From the NCBI RefSeq assembly GCF_045865695.1, contig NZ_BAACAP010000234.1, forward strand, positions 46,947-110,946: DNA of 64,000 nt, given 5' to 3'. The position numbers and the translations under genes were made by a program. This DNA comes from Scytonema sp045865695 (GTDB lineage Bacteria; Cyanobacteriota; Cyanobacteriia; Cyanobacteriales; Nostocaceae). Position 1 is the first letter of the stretch. The number at the start of each line of letters is the position of its first letter. The notes beneath the pieces are model-generated. The model saw only the letters and a program-made list of their open reading frames with translations, had not been told where the DNA came from and searched no databases. This document shows, one piece after another, positions 27,248 through 35,458 of the stretch.

Positions 27248-27975
27248 CAATCCCTAATCCCCAATCTCATGCCAAGATTCCCTAACGTGGAGTCTAGAAC
27301 GGTAACTCTACTAATATGAGTTAAGTCACACTTAACTCATACTTAAGGTTTCGCTCGCGATCGCCCCTAAGTAGGAAGAACATTGCCTGCTGAACTGTTC
27401 GGGAATACGCTGTCGCGATTAAGGGTTCACTAACTACTCCTATTGGTGGTGGCATTCGCTCCCTGAATGCAGTGTTGCATCAAGTTTTTGACCTCTATGC
27501 CTATGTACGCCCTTGCCAATATTACCTAGGGACAGTAATCCCAGTACCTAGGAGGGTAAATTCTCAATGCCCAATCCCTAATCCCCAACCTTATGCCAAG
27601 ATTTCATAACAAGGATTGTTACAGACAAATAGTGAATCAGCATATATTTTCGGACTGATGTATGATGAATGTGTAAGCTTTTAATAAAAACAACACTCTG
27701 AAGGTTAGTAAACTACTATGAGGTTAATACTCAAATCGATGAGTGTAGGCTACGGCAGTGACTCTGCTGAGTGAGTTAAGGCATTTCCAACAAATAAATT
27801 ATCTATCTTGTGGAACGGGCGTCCTCGCCCGTTCTATATCGGCTGCGGAGCGAGCTAACGAACGATCGGGCTATGTAAAATGCCTTCTCTCCACCCACTT
27901 TGAAGCAGTCATTAAGCAGAGTGTATCTACCTTTGCCTGTAGGTAAAGCCTAATTCTTGTGGGAGGTTATTAAAA
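27248..27975 (+). repeat. Modular non-coding repeat, copy A
   Basis: A segment of about 730 bases without a supported gene, matched by copy B at 28698-29445. Blocks in order: a hairpin block ending CCTAAGTAGGAAGAACATTG; a block with TATGTACGCCC and AGGGACAGTAATCCC; a block with CATAACAAGGATTGTTACAG; and a final block ending GCCTAATTCTTGTGGGAGG. A REP-type palindrome sits within it at about 27815. The 80-residue membrane protein gene starts about 250 bases downstream. Confidence 0.75.
27315..27341. repeat. Conserved 12-bp stem in copy A
   Basis: TATGAGTTAAGT and ACTTAACTCATA pair across a CAC loop. The same hairpin occurs at 28764-28790 with loop GTG and, with one stem mismatch, at 29221-29247 with loop CAT. 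Confidence 0.8.
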
Positions 27976-27979
27976 ATGT

Positions 27980-28100
27980 TTTGGCGATAGTATTCGTTCT
28001 CTTAACGTAGCATGGCGTTAAGCTTTCGACTTATATACCTGTGTACGCTCTTCTTGTCGATACACCTAGGGACAGCAATCCCAATCCCTGTTCAGAAGAC
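27980..28100 (+). repeat. Partial third copy of the AGGGACAG block
   Basis: TGTGTACGCTC then CCTAGGGACAGCAATCCCAA match the second block of copies A and B in degenerate form, directly ahead of the small membrane protein gene. Confidence 0.6.
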
Positions 28101-28226
28101 CAGAAAGGAACTAAATAACCTCTGATTGATTGGTACTCAATCAAAGGTTACTAAAAAACACAAAAGATCGCTTTTTTGGCTGAATGCTAGTCAGCCAAGA
28201 AATTGTCACAACTCAACATTTAAATC

Positions 28227-28469
28227 ATGACAAAACACAAACACAGCGCCTTAAATGTATTATCTTTTGGCGCACTCCCTTCTATTCTAATTATTTTGGT
28301 GTTAGGTTCTCTTGGTTTAGCAGTTATTGATGAAAAGAATCGACCTGCTTACTTTGATATCGTCAAGGTTGCAGTGGATTACTCCTTTGGTGCAATGAAG
28401 CTTCAAGACAATGAAAATTCAGAGGCTCTTAGTGAAGAGGACGCTGAAGATTCTTTAGAACAAGAGTAA
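28227..28469 (+). CDS. Small single-pass membrane protein (80 aa)
   Basis: A short charged N-terminus (MTKHKHSALNVLSFGALPS) leads into one hydrophobic helix (ILIILVLGSLGLAVI), then an acidic tail ending EALSEEDAEDSLEQE. The N-in, acidic-tail-out arrangement is a guess. I do not recognise the family. It lies between the two long non-coding repeat copies, and its leader contains a degenerate partial copy of the same repeat. No adjacent partner gene is seen. The composition is plausible for a real protein, but the ribosome site is weak. Confidence 0.55.
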   Translation: MTKHKHSALNVLSFGALPSILIILVLGSLGLAVIDEKNRPAYFDIVKVAVDYSFGAMKLQDNENSEALSEEDAEDSLEQE

Positions 28470-28593
28470 TTTGGGTAATGGGGGTAGGGTAAGGGAGGGA
28501 GACATAGGAAACATGGAGGTGCAGTACAGGTAATGTAGGGGTGCAGGGGAGATAACTACTCCCTGGGCGTGCTCTTATGATTACCTAAACACT

Positions 28594-28644
28594 TAGGGTG
28601 GGTACTGCTCACCATTTGCTCTTTGGTAGGCAGTACCCACCCTA
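28594..28644. repeat. Inverted repeat TAGGGTGGGTACTGC
   Basis: Perfect 15-bp arms, TAGGGTGGGTACTGC and its complement, separated by 21 bases. A related TAGAGTGGGCA/TGCCCACCCTA pair lies at about 46100-46147. Confidence 0.75.
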
Positions 28645-28697
28645 CAAAGATCGGTAATTTTAGAGATCGAAGGGAGTAAGTACTCGATGGTCGATCC

Positions 28698-29445
28698 CCA
28701 ATCCCTAATCCCCAATCTCATGCCAAGATTCCCTAACATGGACTAGAACGGTAACTCTACTAATATGAGTTAAGTGTGACTTAACTCATACTTAAGGTTT
28801 CGATCGCGATCGCCCCTAAGTAGGAAGAACATTGCCTGCTGAACTGTTCGGGAATACGATCTCGCGATTAAGGGTTCACTAAATACTTCTATTGGTGGTG
28901 GCATTCGCTCCCTGAATGCAGTATTGCATCAAGTTTTTGACCTCTCTGCCTATGTACGTCCTTGCCGATATTACCTAAAGACAGTAATCCCAATACCTAG
29001 AAGGGTAAATTTTCAATGCCCAATCCCTAATCCCCAACCTTATGCCAAGATTTCATAACAAGGATTGTTACAGACAAATAATGAATCAGCATATATTTTC
29101 GGACTGATGTATGATGAGTATGTAAGAATTTTGTAAAAACAACACTCTGAGAACCAGTAAGTTACTGTAAAGCTAATATTCAGACTAATGAGTGTAGGCT
29201 AGAACGGTGACTCTACTAAATATGGGTTAAGTCATACTTAACTCATACTTAAGATTTCGATCGCAATCGCCCCTAAGTAGGAAGAACATTGCCTGCTGAA
29301 CTGTTAAAAATAAGACAAAGCTCAAGCTAATTCAGCCTTCGAGCTATAAAACTAAAGTGCCTTCTCCCACCCATTATGAAGCAGGCATAAAGCAGAGTGC
29401 ATCTACTTTACACCCTTTGGCAAAGCCTAATTCTCATGGGAGGTT
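28698..29445 (+). repeat. Modular non-coding repeat, copy B
   Basis: Collinear with copy A at an offset of about 1450 bases in the first block; the differences are mostly transitions. It contains an additional partial copy of the hairpin block (29199-29306), replacing the REP-containing insert present in copy A. The secreted repeat protein gene starts about 300 bases downstream. Confidence 0.75.
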
Positions 29446-29748
29446 AATTTTAAAAAACGTTGTGTAAAAAATAATTTAAGCAACAAACCCGTACCAACAG
29501 GACAACAAAAACAACGAACGATTTAGGAAAATTTTACCTGGTGGATTTCTAAAATCCTATGGCTAGGTTGGGCGATCGCATAAACCCGTTAAACATATTA
29601 AGTCGTAAGCTAGCTTTTTGTCAATACAAGAACTAGCTCGCGCAAACCTCTGACTTGATATCTCAACAGAGGAAAATCAACTCTTTCAAAACGGGCACGT
29701 CTACCCATCTGCCCCAGTTTGTTTGCCAAGTATAGAAACGTAAATCTT

Positions 29749-30573
29749 ATGAATACACTCGCTCATTTATTAAGTGTATGTGCTCTCTCCGTATCTGCGT
29801 GGACTGTTATGTCTGCTGTCAGTAACGCACAGGATACACCATTACCTACAACTCCAACTAAGCCCACCAATACAAATACTACACCATTACCTGTAACTCC
29901 AACCAAGCCCACCAATACAAATACTACACCATTACCTGCAACTCCAACCAAGCCCACCAATACAAATACTGCACCATTACCTGCAACTCCAACTAAGCCC
30001 ACCAATACAAATACTACAAGTCCCCAACAGCAGAATACAAATAGTACAAATGTGCAACAGATTTGCTCGTATAACACTGTTGAGGGTTTGTTACCTCCAG
30101 CATCAAATCAGCAGAAAAATTCTCCACTTTCCTACTTAGCACAGCAAGGTTTTGTGCAAAATGCAGAGGGAGCTTGGGTATGTTATGCCAATGACAAACA
30201 AAAACCAGGGCGCTACTATACCCTTTTCAAAGTACAACAAATCAATGGAGCGCTGGTAGCAACATCTTTTCTAGACCAAGGGACGCCGATCCAAGAACAA
30301 GGCGAGCGTACCGTTGATTTGTTTATGAAGCTCATCCAGAATCATACAAAAGCAAATACACAAAATCAACAAAGTATACAAAGATACTTATCATCCTTTG
30401 TTTCCTTAGTTGAGCAAGGTAAAGTACAGCCTTCCAGACGAGGTTATCTGTTCGATCAACCAAGTCGTGGACTCGTTTTATACCATCCTGTAACAGGAGG
30501 AGACCTCCAAGGTACGGGAATAACCATAAATATTAACGCACCGCAGAACTTAGTTGCGTCTCCTACGTCATAA
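29749..30573 (+). CDS. Secreted protein with Pro/Thr-rich 15-residue repeats
   Basis: A 274-residue protein from the ATG at 29749; a TTG at 29719 is less likely. A clear signal peptide (LAHLLSVCALSVSAWTVMSAV) is followed by four tandem units of 15 residues (TPLPATPTKPTNTNT; 45 bp each, 29836-30015), a low-complexity linker likely exposed or glycosylated. The C-terminal 170 residues form a folded-looking domain (ICSYNTVEGLLPPAS, then GRYYTLFKVQQINGALVATSF) that I do not recognise. It is 76 bases upstream of another secreted repeat protein on the same strand, suggesting a functional pair. It follows the long non-coding repeat. Confidence 0.75.
   Translation: MNTLAHLLSVCALSVSAWTVMSAVSNAQDTPLPTTPTKPTNTNTTPLPVTPTKPTNTNTTPLPATPTKPTNTNTAPLPATPTKPTNTNTTSPQQQNTNSTNVQQICSYNTVEGLLPPASNQQKNSPLSYLAQQGFVQNAEGAWVCYANDKQKPGRYYTLFKVQQINGALVATSFLDQGTPIQEQGERTVDLFMKLIQNHTKANTQNQQSIQRYLSSFVSLVEQGKVQPSRRGYLFDQPSRGLVLYHPVTGGDLQGTGITININAPQNLVASPTS
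29836..30015 (+). repeat. Four 45-bp coding tandem repeats
   Basis: Copies begin at 29836, 29881, 29926 and 29971 and encode the Pro/Thr/Asn-rich linker. Near identity of the copies makes copy-number change likely. Confidence 0.85.
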
Positions 30574-30638
30574 CACCTACGCACCGAGTTTTGTTCGTTA
30601 AAACCATATAAAAATCGCAAACCAGACTAAGGAAGAGT

Positions 30639-30643
30639 GGAGG
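30639..30643 (+). promoter_or_regulatory. Shine-Dalgarno GGAGG deciding the TTG start
   Basis: GGAGG lies six bases before the TTG at 30650 but only touches the alternative TTG at 30644, so 30650 is chosen. Confidence 0.6.
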
Positions 30644-30649
30644 TTGAGT

Positions 30650-32098
30650 TTGTTTAAATCCCGTATAGTAAAAACTACAATTGCGTTTATGTCTTATACG
30701 GCAGCGCTGATTACTGCACCACAGCAAGTATTAGCGCAACTGAATATAGGGCGTTATGGAATCCAACCAGGGTTAGAGCCAAATTATCTTCAATACCAAT
30801 TGTCCGGGCGGGATTTAACCCAACTGCGCGGTATCCCCGCCTGTAGTGTAGGCTTTGGTGCGGGCTGTGATAAGTCTGCAACAATACTCCAACAAATAGT
30901 AGAATCCAATAACGGTCCAACTTACCAAGAGTTAATTATCCGTGCAGCAGGTGGGCAAGCAAACTATCAGAATTTTGCCGCTTTCTACGGCAATAACCCC
31001 AATCTTTCGTTAGTACCTTTATCCTCATTTTGGGCAAACGACGACCCAAATATTTTAGATGGATATAGATATACTCTAGGACAGCCAGTTAGTAGAACAC
31101 CCGTGCAAGGTTTGGGACAGGTGACGAAAAACTTCTACTGGTCGCCAGAGAGAAGTGGAGCCTCCGAAAGCTTGCGCGACGGATTGCTCGATCTAAAATA
31201 CTCCTACGGACGTTTGCTACTAGAAGAAGCTGCAAAAATTCCCAATGTTCGACAACAAATCCAGGCTTTAAATCTCCCGTCAGAAGTTAAACAATTTTAT
31301 GCAGGTCAGTTTTCTGAAGGAGCGCGTTCATTAAAGAGTGGCAATCAAGCACAACTCCAAAGCGACGTTCTTGAGGTACTGTCACTGCCGTTCAACAATA
31401 GTAATGCAGAGTACAACCGTCCTCCGCTTGGTATTCCTGAAGAGTATGCTGCAATAACCGGGATCGATCTACAACCAGACTCTTTTCTTGCTGCTGTACC
31501 AGCAGATTTACCAGTTGGAGAATCTTCTAGCCTAGTTCCTCCTTTTTTACTTGAAGACAGCGCTGTATCCCAGACAGTTCCAGGGGGTGCTAGTCGTGGG
31601 GCTGGATTCCCCTTTTGGGTACTTGGTGCTATTCCCCTAGCAGTTTTACCTTTTGCCTTTGGTGGTGGTGGTGGAGATGATGATAATTCCTCAAGAGCAC
31701 AAAATGTACCACCCGTAACTCCACCAGGAGAACAGCCACCCGGAACTCCTCCAGTGACTCCACCAGGAGAACAGCCACCCGGAACTCCTCCAGTGACTCC
31801 ACCAGGAGAACAGCCACCCGGAACTCCTCCGGTAACTCCACCAGGAGAACAACCACCCGGAACTCCTCCGGTAACTCCACCAGGAGAACAACCACCCGGA
31901 ACTCCTCCGGTAACTCCACCAGGAGAACAACCACCCGGAACTCCTCCGGTAACTCCACCAGGAGAACAGCCACCCGGAACTCCTCCCACTAAACCACCGG
32001 TAAAGATACCTGAGTCATCAACGTTAACACCTCTGTTGGTACTCTCACTGGTAATGTCTCTATTTGGTTATAAGAAGTGGCGCGTGCGTAAAAGTTAG
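30650..32098 (+). CDS. Secreted protein with PEP-CTERM-like C-terminus and PPG repeats
   Basis: A 482-residue protein from the TTG start at 30650. A signal peptide (IAFMSYTAALITAPQQVLA) is followed by an extracytoplasmic domain of about 280 residues that I do not recognise (for example IPACSVGFGAGCDKSATILQQ). A hydrophobic stretch (FPFWVLGAIPLAVLPFAF) precedes an acidic GGGGDDD. Seven 13-residue units (TPPGEQPPGTPPV) make a rigid proline-rich stalk. The tail IPESSTLTPLLVLSLVMSL plus KKWRVRK fits the PEP-CTERM sorting signal in arrangement (PEP-like motif, hydrophobic helix, basic end), although PES replaces PEP. It is probably exported and processed at the envelope. No exosortase is nearby. 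Confidence 0.75.
   Translation: MFKSRIVKTTIAFMSYTAALITAPQQVLAQLNIGRYGIQPGLEPNYLQYQLSGRDLTQLRGIPACSVGFGAGCDKSATILQQIVESNNGPTYQELIIRAAGGQANYQNFAAFYGNNPNLSLVPLSSFWANDDPNILDGYRYTLGQPVSRTPVQGLGQVTKNFYWSPERSGASESLRDGLLDLKYSYGRLLLEEAAKIPNVRQQIQALNLPSEVKQFYAGQFSEGARSLKSGNQAQLQSDVLEVLSLPFNNSNAEYNRPPLGIPEEYAAITGIDLQPDSFLAAVPADLPVGESSSLVPPFLLEDSAVSQTVPGGASRGAGFPFWVLGAIPLAVLPFAFGGGGGDDDNSSRAQNVPPVTPPGEQPPGTPPVTPPGEQPPGTPPVTPPGEQPPGTPPVTPPGEQPPGTPPVTPPGEQPPGTPPVTPPGEQPPGTPPVTPPGEQPPGTPPTKPPVKIPESSTLTPLLVLSLVMSLFGYKKWRVRKS
31715..31990 (+). repeat. Seven 39-bp coding tandem repeats
   Basis: CCACCAGGAGAACAGCCACC recurs at 31721 and every 39 bases to 31955. It encodes the PPGEQPPGTPPVT stalk, with very few substitutions. 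Confidence 0.9.
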
Positions 32099-32137
32099 AA
32101 AAAGCAACACGCGAGTCAGGGCGAAAAGTTAACGCCA

Positions 32138-32160
32138 ACTCCTAGCTTCTGGCTAGGAGT
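32138..32160. terminator. 9-bp hairpin between convergent genes
   Basis: ACTCCTAGC and GCTAGGAGT form a stem downstream of the plus-strand secreted protein and the minus-strand gene at 32196. No T-tract follows, so its use as a terminator is tentative. Confidence 0.45.
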
Positions 32161-32195
32161 GTGGCTCAAAATGAAACTTATTGGGTTTTACCAAC

Positions 32196-33074
32196 CTATC
32201 GCAAATACTGATTATTACAGTATTCTTGCGTAGGTGTTACAGAAACCAGTTCTACTTCTACCGATTTTCCGGGTTCTGGATTAATGAGGAATTCACTAGC
32301 CCCTACGTGAGGTTTTTGAGGATTCCCCCAATCATAGGTGTAACCCAAACCCGTCCAAGGATAACGATCGCCATTACCTTCATAAGAATTTTTATATATC
32401 TTTTGTAAGTTAGAATGACTATCGGGTACGGGGACAGGTAATACTTGACAACTAGAGTCATTGATTTCTGGATCGATACAAGGTCTGCTTAAATCTTCAG
32501 CTTTGACCCACATTTCTACAAAATGTGTTTTATTAGAGTTTTTATTTAAAATCAATCCTAAATACTGTTGCAATCTCAGCGAAAGCATAATATTTCCAGG
32601 AATATTTATACCTAAACCTTTACAGGTATTACAAAATTCTTTAACTTGATTGGATACTGTTAACCAAGTCTGATTATTTATTTGTTTTAAACCGGGCTTC
32701 CAATCCTCATTTGGGTTTTTGACATATTTCCAACTTGCCATAAGAAACTCTAGTTTACCATTGTTTATTCTTGTCTTAATTCTAGAATTATTGATTGATA
32801 ATTCCCAAAGGTTATTAACCACTTTTTCTCGATCTGGTCTTTTTGCATTTTCAATAGCTTCATTTAATTTATTTTTGAGAAAGTTGTAACTTCCAGGCTT
32901 ATTGTTTTGTAAATATTTACTGACATCAAGATTGCTATCCGATTGCGCTAACAATCTTTGATTTAAGTTGAGTTGTTGAGAAGTTTCTTTAGCTAGTAAA
33001 TTAGAAGAACTAAGGAATAAACAACTTCCTATTAAGGCTACTAAAAATTGACTATTCTGTGATTTCATTATCAT
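32196..33074 (-). CDS. Secreted hypothetical protein (292 aa)
   Basis: An N-terminal signal peptide (SQFLVALIGSCLFLSSSNLLA) marks this as exported. The mature part has a helical segment (LNQRLLAQ to NNLWELSINN), then a domain with four to six cysteines (CNTCKG, CIDPEIND..C, CNNQ), probably disulphide-bonded, and a VEMWVKAEDLSRPCIDPE stretch. Late residues include TGLGYTYDWGN. I recognise no family. It is convergent with the PEP-CTERM-like gene and on the opposite strand, so it is unlikely to be in the same operon; it may still belong to the same accessory set of exported proteins. Confidence 0.65.
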   Translation of the reverse strand: MIMKSQNSQFLVALIGSCLFLSSSNLLAKETSQQLNLNQRLLAQSDSNLDVSKYLQNNKPGSYNFLKNKLNEAIENAKRPDREKVVNNLWELSINNSRIKTRINNGKLEFLMASWKYVKNPNEDWKPGLKQINNQTWLTVSNQVKEFCNTCKGLGINIPGNIMLSLRLQQYLGLILNKNSNKTHFVEMWVKAEDLSRPCIDPEINDSSCQVLPVPVPDSHSNLQKIYKNSYEGNGDRYPWTGLGYTYDWGNPQKPHVGASEFLINPEPGKSVEVELVSVTPTQEYCNNQYLR

Positions 33075-33478
33075 ATATAATTAATTGACAGCAAGACAAT
33101 ATTCTACCTAAAACTTGTGGGTAAAGCCCGCTTACGATCGCATTTTACGCTAATACTGTAGATTAAATTTAGAAATTATTTATCAAAATCTTAAGTCTTG
33201 TAATTATATAATAATTTAAGTAAATAGAGGATAATACTAATATTAACTTTGTAGTTACGACATCCTTAAAAGATAGCACAACTACGAACTATAGCATTTC
33301 TTAGTCTGTTGAGATATAAATTTATCTGAATCCATCTGCTACAGGCTGCGATTCATTCTTTCTTACTGTACCTTACAAATGTGGGAATCGCTAGAATGAA
33401 TTTATAAGTTAGCTCTAAATACGCTCTGAAATCCTTCTATAAAATTAGATTAGACAAGCTGCAAGTTAAACAATTAAC
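33075..33478. other. Intergenic region, no gene recognised
   Basis: Four hundred bases of AT-rich sequence with a degenerate TTTATCTGAATCCATCTGC motif near 33320 that has a relative at about 57200. Nothing coding is supported. Confidence 0.4.
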
Positions 33479-34207
33479 TTATCTCTCAATAGATTCACTG
33501 GTGATTTCTTGTAAAATTGCATCAACATCTGCTTTTTTTAACAAAATTCCATCGACTTCTTCAAAAATCCTAATAGCTTCTTGGTAGGAATCTCCAGAAT
33601 CGTATTGATCCTCAAAGTATTCTCCATTTTTATAACCGTATAAAATTAAATTAGAATCAATTTTTTTAACAAAGTTTTGAGGTGAAATAATATCTTTCAT
33701 AGTTTGAAAATATTCAGTTATATAACTATAAAAGTAATTTAAAAAGCAATTAATTTCTTGACGAGAAAACTCTAATTCAAACGGTTCTCGCAATCTTTGA
33801 GTTTCATAACCATATATACTATTTTCTATGATTCTATAAAGACTAAAATAAACAGAACCTCTCCGGTCATAAAGATTGATTAAGTAATATAGACGTCCTA
33901 TCTCTTTCTTAACTACAAGTAATACAGGAAAACAGAAAGACCCTTTCCAGTCATCAAATAAACTACTACTCTCTCCAAAAATCCATTCTAAAATGACGAA
34001 TGTTTCAGCTAAATTGAGTCTATCATCTCGCTTGCGATCGCTAAGATAAAGCTCCAGATAGAAGCGAAAATCATCTGCTATTGGGAGGCTATTGTCTCTT
34101 AACTTTTCATACTCTGACCGATCTAACCTCCAAAGCTGATACCCTATACCAGCATGGTATAGATCGAGCTTGCATCGCTTTTTGAGCTGCTTAATGACTT
34201 GCCTCAT
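33479..34207 (-). CDS. Hypothetical protein (242 aa)
   Basis: This soluble protein of 242 residues has no signal peptide or membrane segment. It contains many aromatic and charged residues (FRFYLELYLSDRKRDDRLNL, then INCFLNYFYSYITEYF), suggesting a helical fold. I do not recognise it. It is divergent from the DUF6745-like gene to the right. Predicted acidic, cytoplasmic. It could be an immunity or toxin-associated protein, but no sequence feature shows this. Confidence 0.6.
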   Translation of the reverse strand: MRQVIKQLKKRCKLDLYHAGIGYQLWRLDRSEYEKLRDNSLPIADDFRFYLELYLSDRKRDDRLNLAETFVILEWIFGESSSLFDDWKGSFCFPVLLVVKKEIGRLYYLINLYDRRGSVYFSLYRIIENSIYGYETQRLREPFELEFSRQEINCFLNYFYSYITEYFQTMKDIISPQNFVKKIDSNLILYGYKNGEYFEDQYDSGDSYQEAIRIFEEVDGILLKKADVDAILQEITSESIER

Positions 34208-34382
34208 AAGTACCCTAAAATTGAGAGTTGACTTTCCGTATCAGATAGAATCTCCTGACTGTACAGGCAAAACCTGTAAGACGAGGGTTTCAAAATTCTC
34301 AACGTTGATTTTTATCCCTTCTTTCATAGTATATTAGTACTACGAAAGAAAACAATATTTCTTTCTTTATCTCTATGTATTT

Positions 34383-35027
34383 ATGTCCCAAGGAAAGAAA
34401 CAGCTTAGCCACGAACAACAAGCCCTAATGTCGATTATCCAAAATGAATGGATAAGAATTGCTTTGGACACTTCACCTACAGATAAACAACAAGCGGAAA
34501 CTGCCATCGTGTTAGCCTATGAATCTGCCGAACTAGAACCGCCCCAACATATTATCTGGTTTGATAATCCACTAGTAGCAGTTTCTTGGATAGTTTTAAA
34601 TAAAAATTTTGTAGGACGTTTTTTTTACTACCCAGTACTGAAGTTTAAGAAAGCTTTAAATGCTGCGAGCGAGAAACTTGTCGATCCTGCTGTTCTGGAA
34701 GACTTACAATTTGGATATTTTTATACAATCGGCGAACAATTAACAAGCATTTCTTCGATTTTAGATGCTACACAAGAAATCGTTGCTGAAGCACTGTTGA
34801 AGCGTTTTGGTGACAACTACAGTCCAGTATGGACAGACATTATCGAAGCTAAACATTGTGGCTTTTGGTGGTGTTTCAAAGATTTGGCTGTTGTCACTCC
34901 CAAACCTTCAGCAATTCATTTAGACACAGAGGACAGATTGCACGCTGAGGGAGTACCTGCTGTTGTTTACCGAGGTTTTGAAATATATGCCGAGCATGGG
35001 GTAAGACTTTCTGAAAAATATGATTAA
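34383..35027 (+). CDS. DUF6745-like protein, apparently shortened
   Basis: A 214-residue protein whose C-terminal half carries the DUF6745 pattern: WWCFKDLAVVTPKPSAIHLD, then GRLHAEG-like and PAVVYRGFEIYAEHGVRL. The family occurs in cyanobacteria and actinobacteria and has no established function; full-length members are usually longer (about 350 residues), continuing past the GVR motif. Here the stop follows almost immediately (LSEKYD), so the protein appears C-terminally truncated; this could also be a natural short variant. No membrane segments. Confidence 0.65.
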   Translation: MSQGKKQLSHEQQALMSIIQNEWIRIALDTSPTDKQQAETAIVLAYESAELEPPQHIIWFDNPLVAVSWIVLNKNFVGRFFYYPVLKFKKALNAASEKLVDPAVLEDLQFGYFYTIGEQLTSISSILDATQEIVAEALLKRFGDNYSPVWTDIIEAKHCGFWWCFKDLAVVTPKPSAIHLDTEDRLHAEGVPAVVYRGFEIYAEHGVRLSEKYD

Positions 35028-35118
35028 GTACCCACAAATCAGCAGTCAATTGTATAGCTTTTGGAAAAAGATAACTGGTAAACAATAAGAAGTGTATATT
35101 TCATAATTCATAACTCTT

Positions 35119-35170
35119 GTGGAACGGGCGTCTCGCCCGTTTCTTGCGGGCAGGATGCCCGCACCACAAG
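35119..35170. repeat. REP-like palindrome GGGCGTCTCGCCCG
   Basis: Two adjacent inverted pairs (ACGGGCG/CGCCCGT and GCGGGCA/TGCCCGC). Related elements lie at about 27810, 54872-54940 and 60897-61003. Confidence 0.75.
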
Positions 35171-35296
35171 AAATGTTAGCAGGACAAGGAAATGTTAGCA
35201 GGACAAGGAAATGTTAGCAGGACAAGGAAATGTTAGCAGGACAAGGAAATGTTAGCAGAACAAGAAAATGTTAGCAGGACAAGAAAATGTTAACAG
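35171..35296. repeat. Six-to-seven copies of a 19-bp tandem repeat
   Basis: AAATGTTAGCAGGACAAGG repeats without spacers, with minor drift to AACAAGAA in the last copies. Because the units are contiguous this is a minisatellite and not a CRISPR array. Confidence 0.85.
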
Positions 35297-35345
35297 ATTT
35301 TTATTTGAATTTTTTATTTGAAAGTCTTTAGTACAAATGCAAAAG

Positions 35346-35382
35346 CAGCCCAACAAATATAGAGCGTTGACGCTTGGGCTGA
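35346..35382 (-). terminator. Possible terminator after the helicase gene
   Basis: CAGCCCAA and TTGGGCTG form an 8-bp stem; on the minus strand it is followed by CTTTTGC. It lies about 80 bases beyond the helicase stop and could end its transcript. Confidence 0.45.
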
Positions 35383-35458
35383 AATTGATGACTTGGTTAG
35401 TTGTTAGTTGTTAGTGGTTAGTTGTCCTACCAACTACTAACCACTAACCACTAATAAT

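Noticed and set aside
27758..27946. A 62-codon plus-strand frame
   Set aside because: It crosses a REP palindrome and part of the duplicated non-coding element, and is not preserved in copy B.
27248..29446. Diversity-generating retroelement template and variable repeats
   Set aside because: Differences between the copies are mainly transitions spread over all bases, not adenine-specific, and no reverse transcriptase is nearby.
31345..31989. A 214-codon minus-strand frame rich in Gly-Gly-Val-Pro and similar frames
   Set aside because: It is the reverse reading of the 39-bp proline-rich coding repeats in the PEP-CTERM-like gene.
35171..35296. Possible CRISPR array
   Set aside because: The 19-bp units are contiguous without unique spacers, and no cas genes are present.
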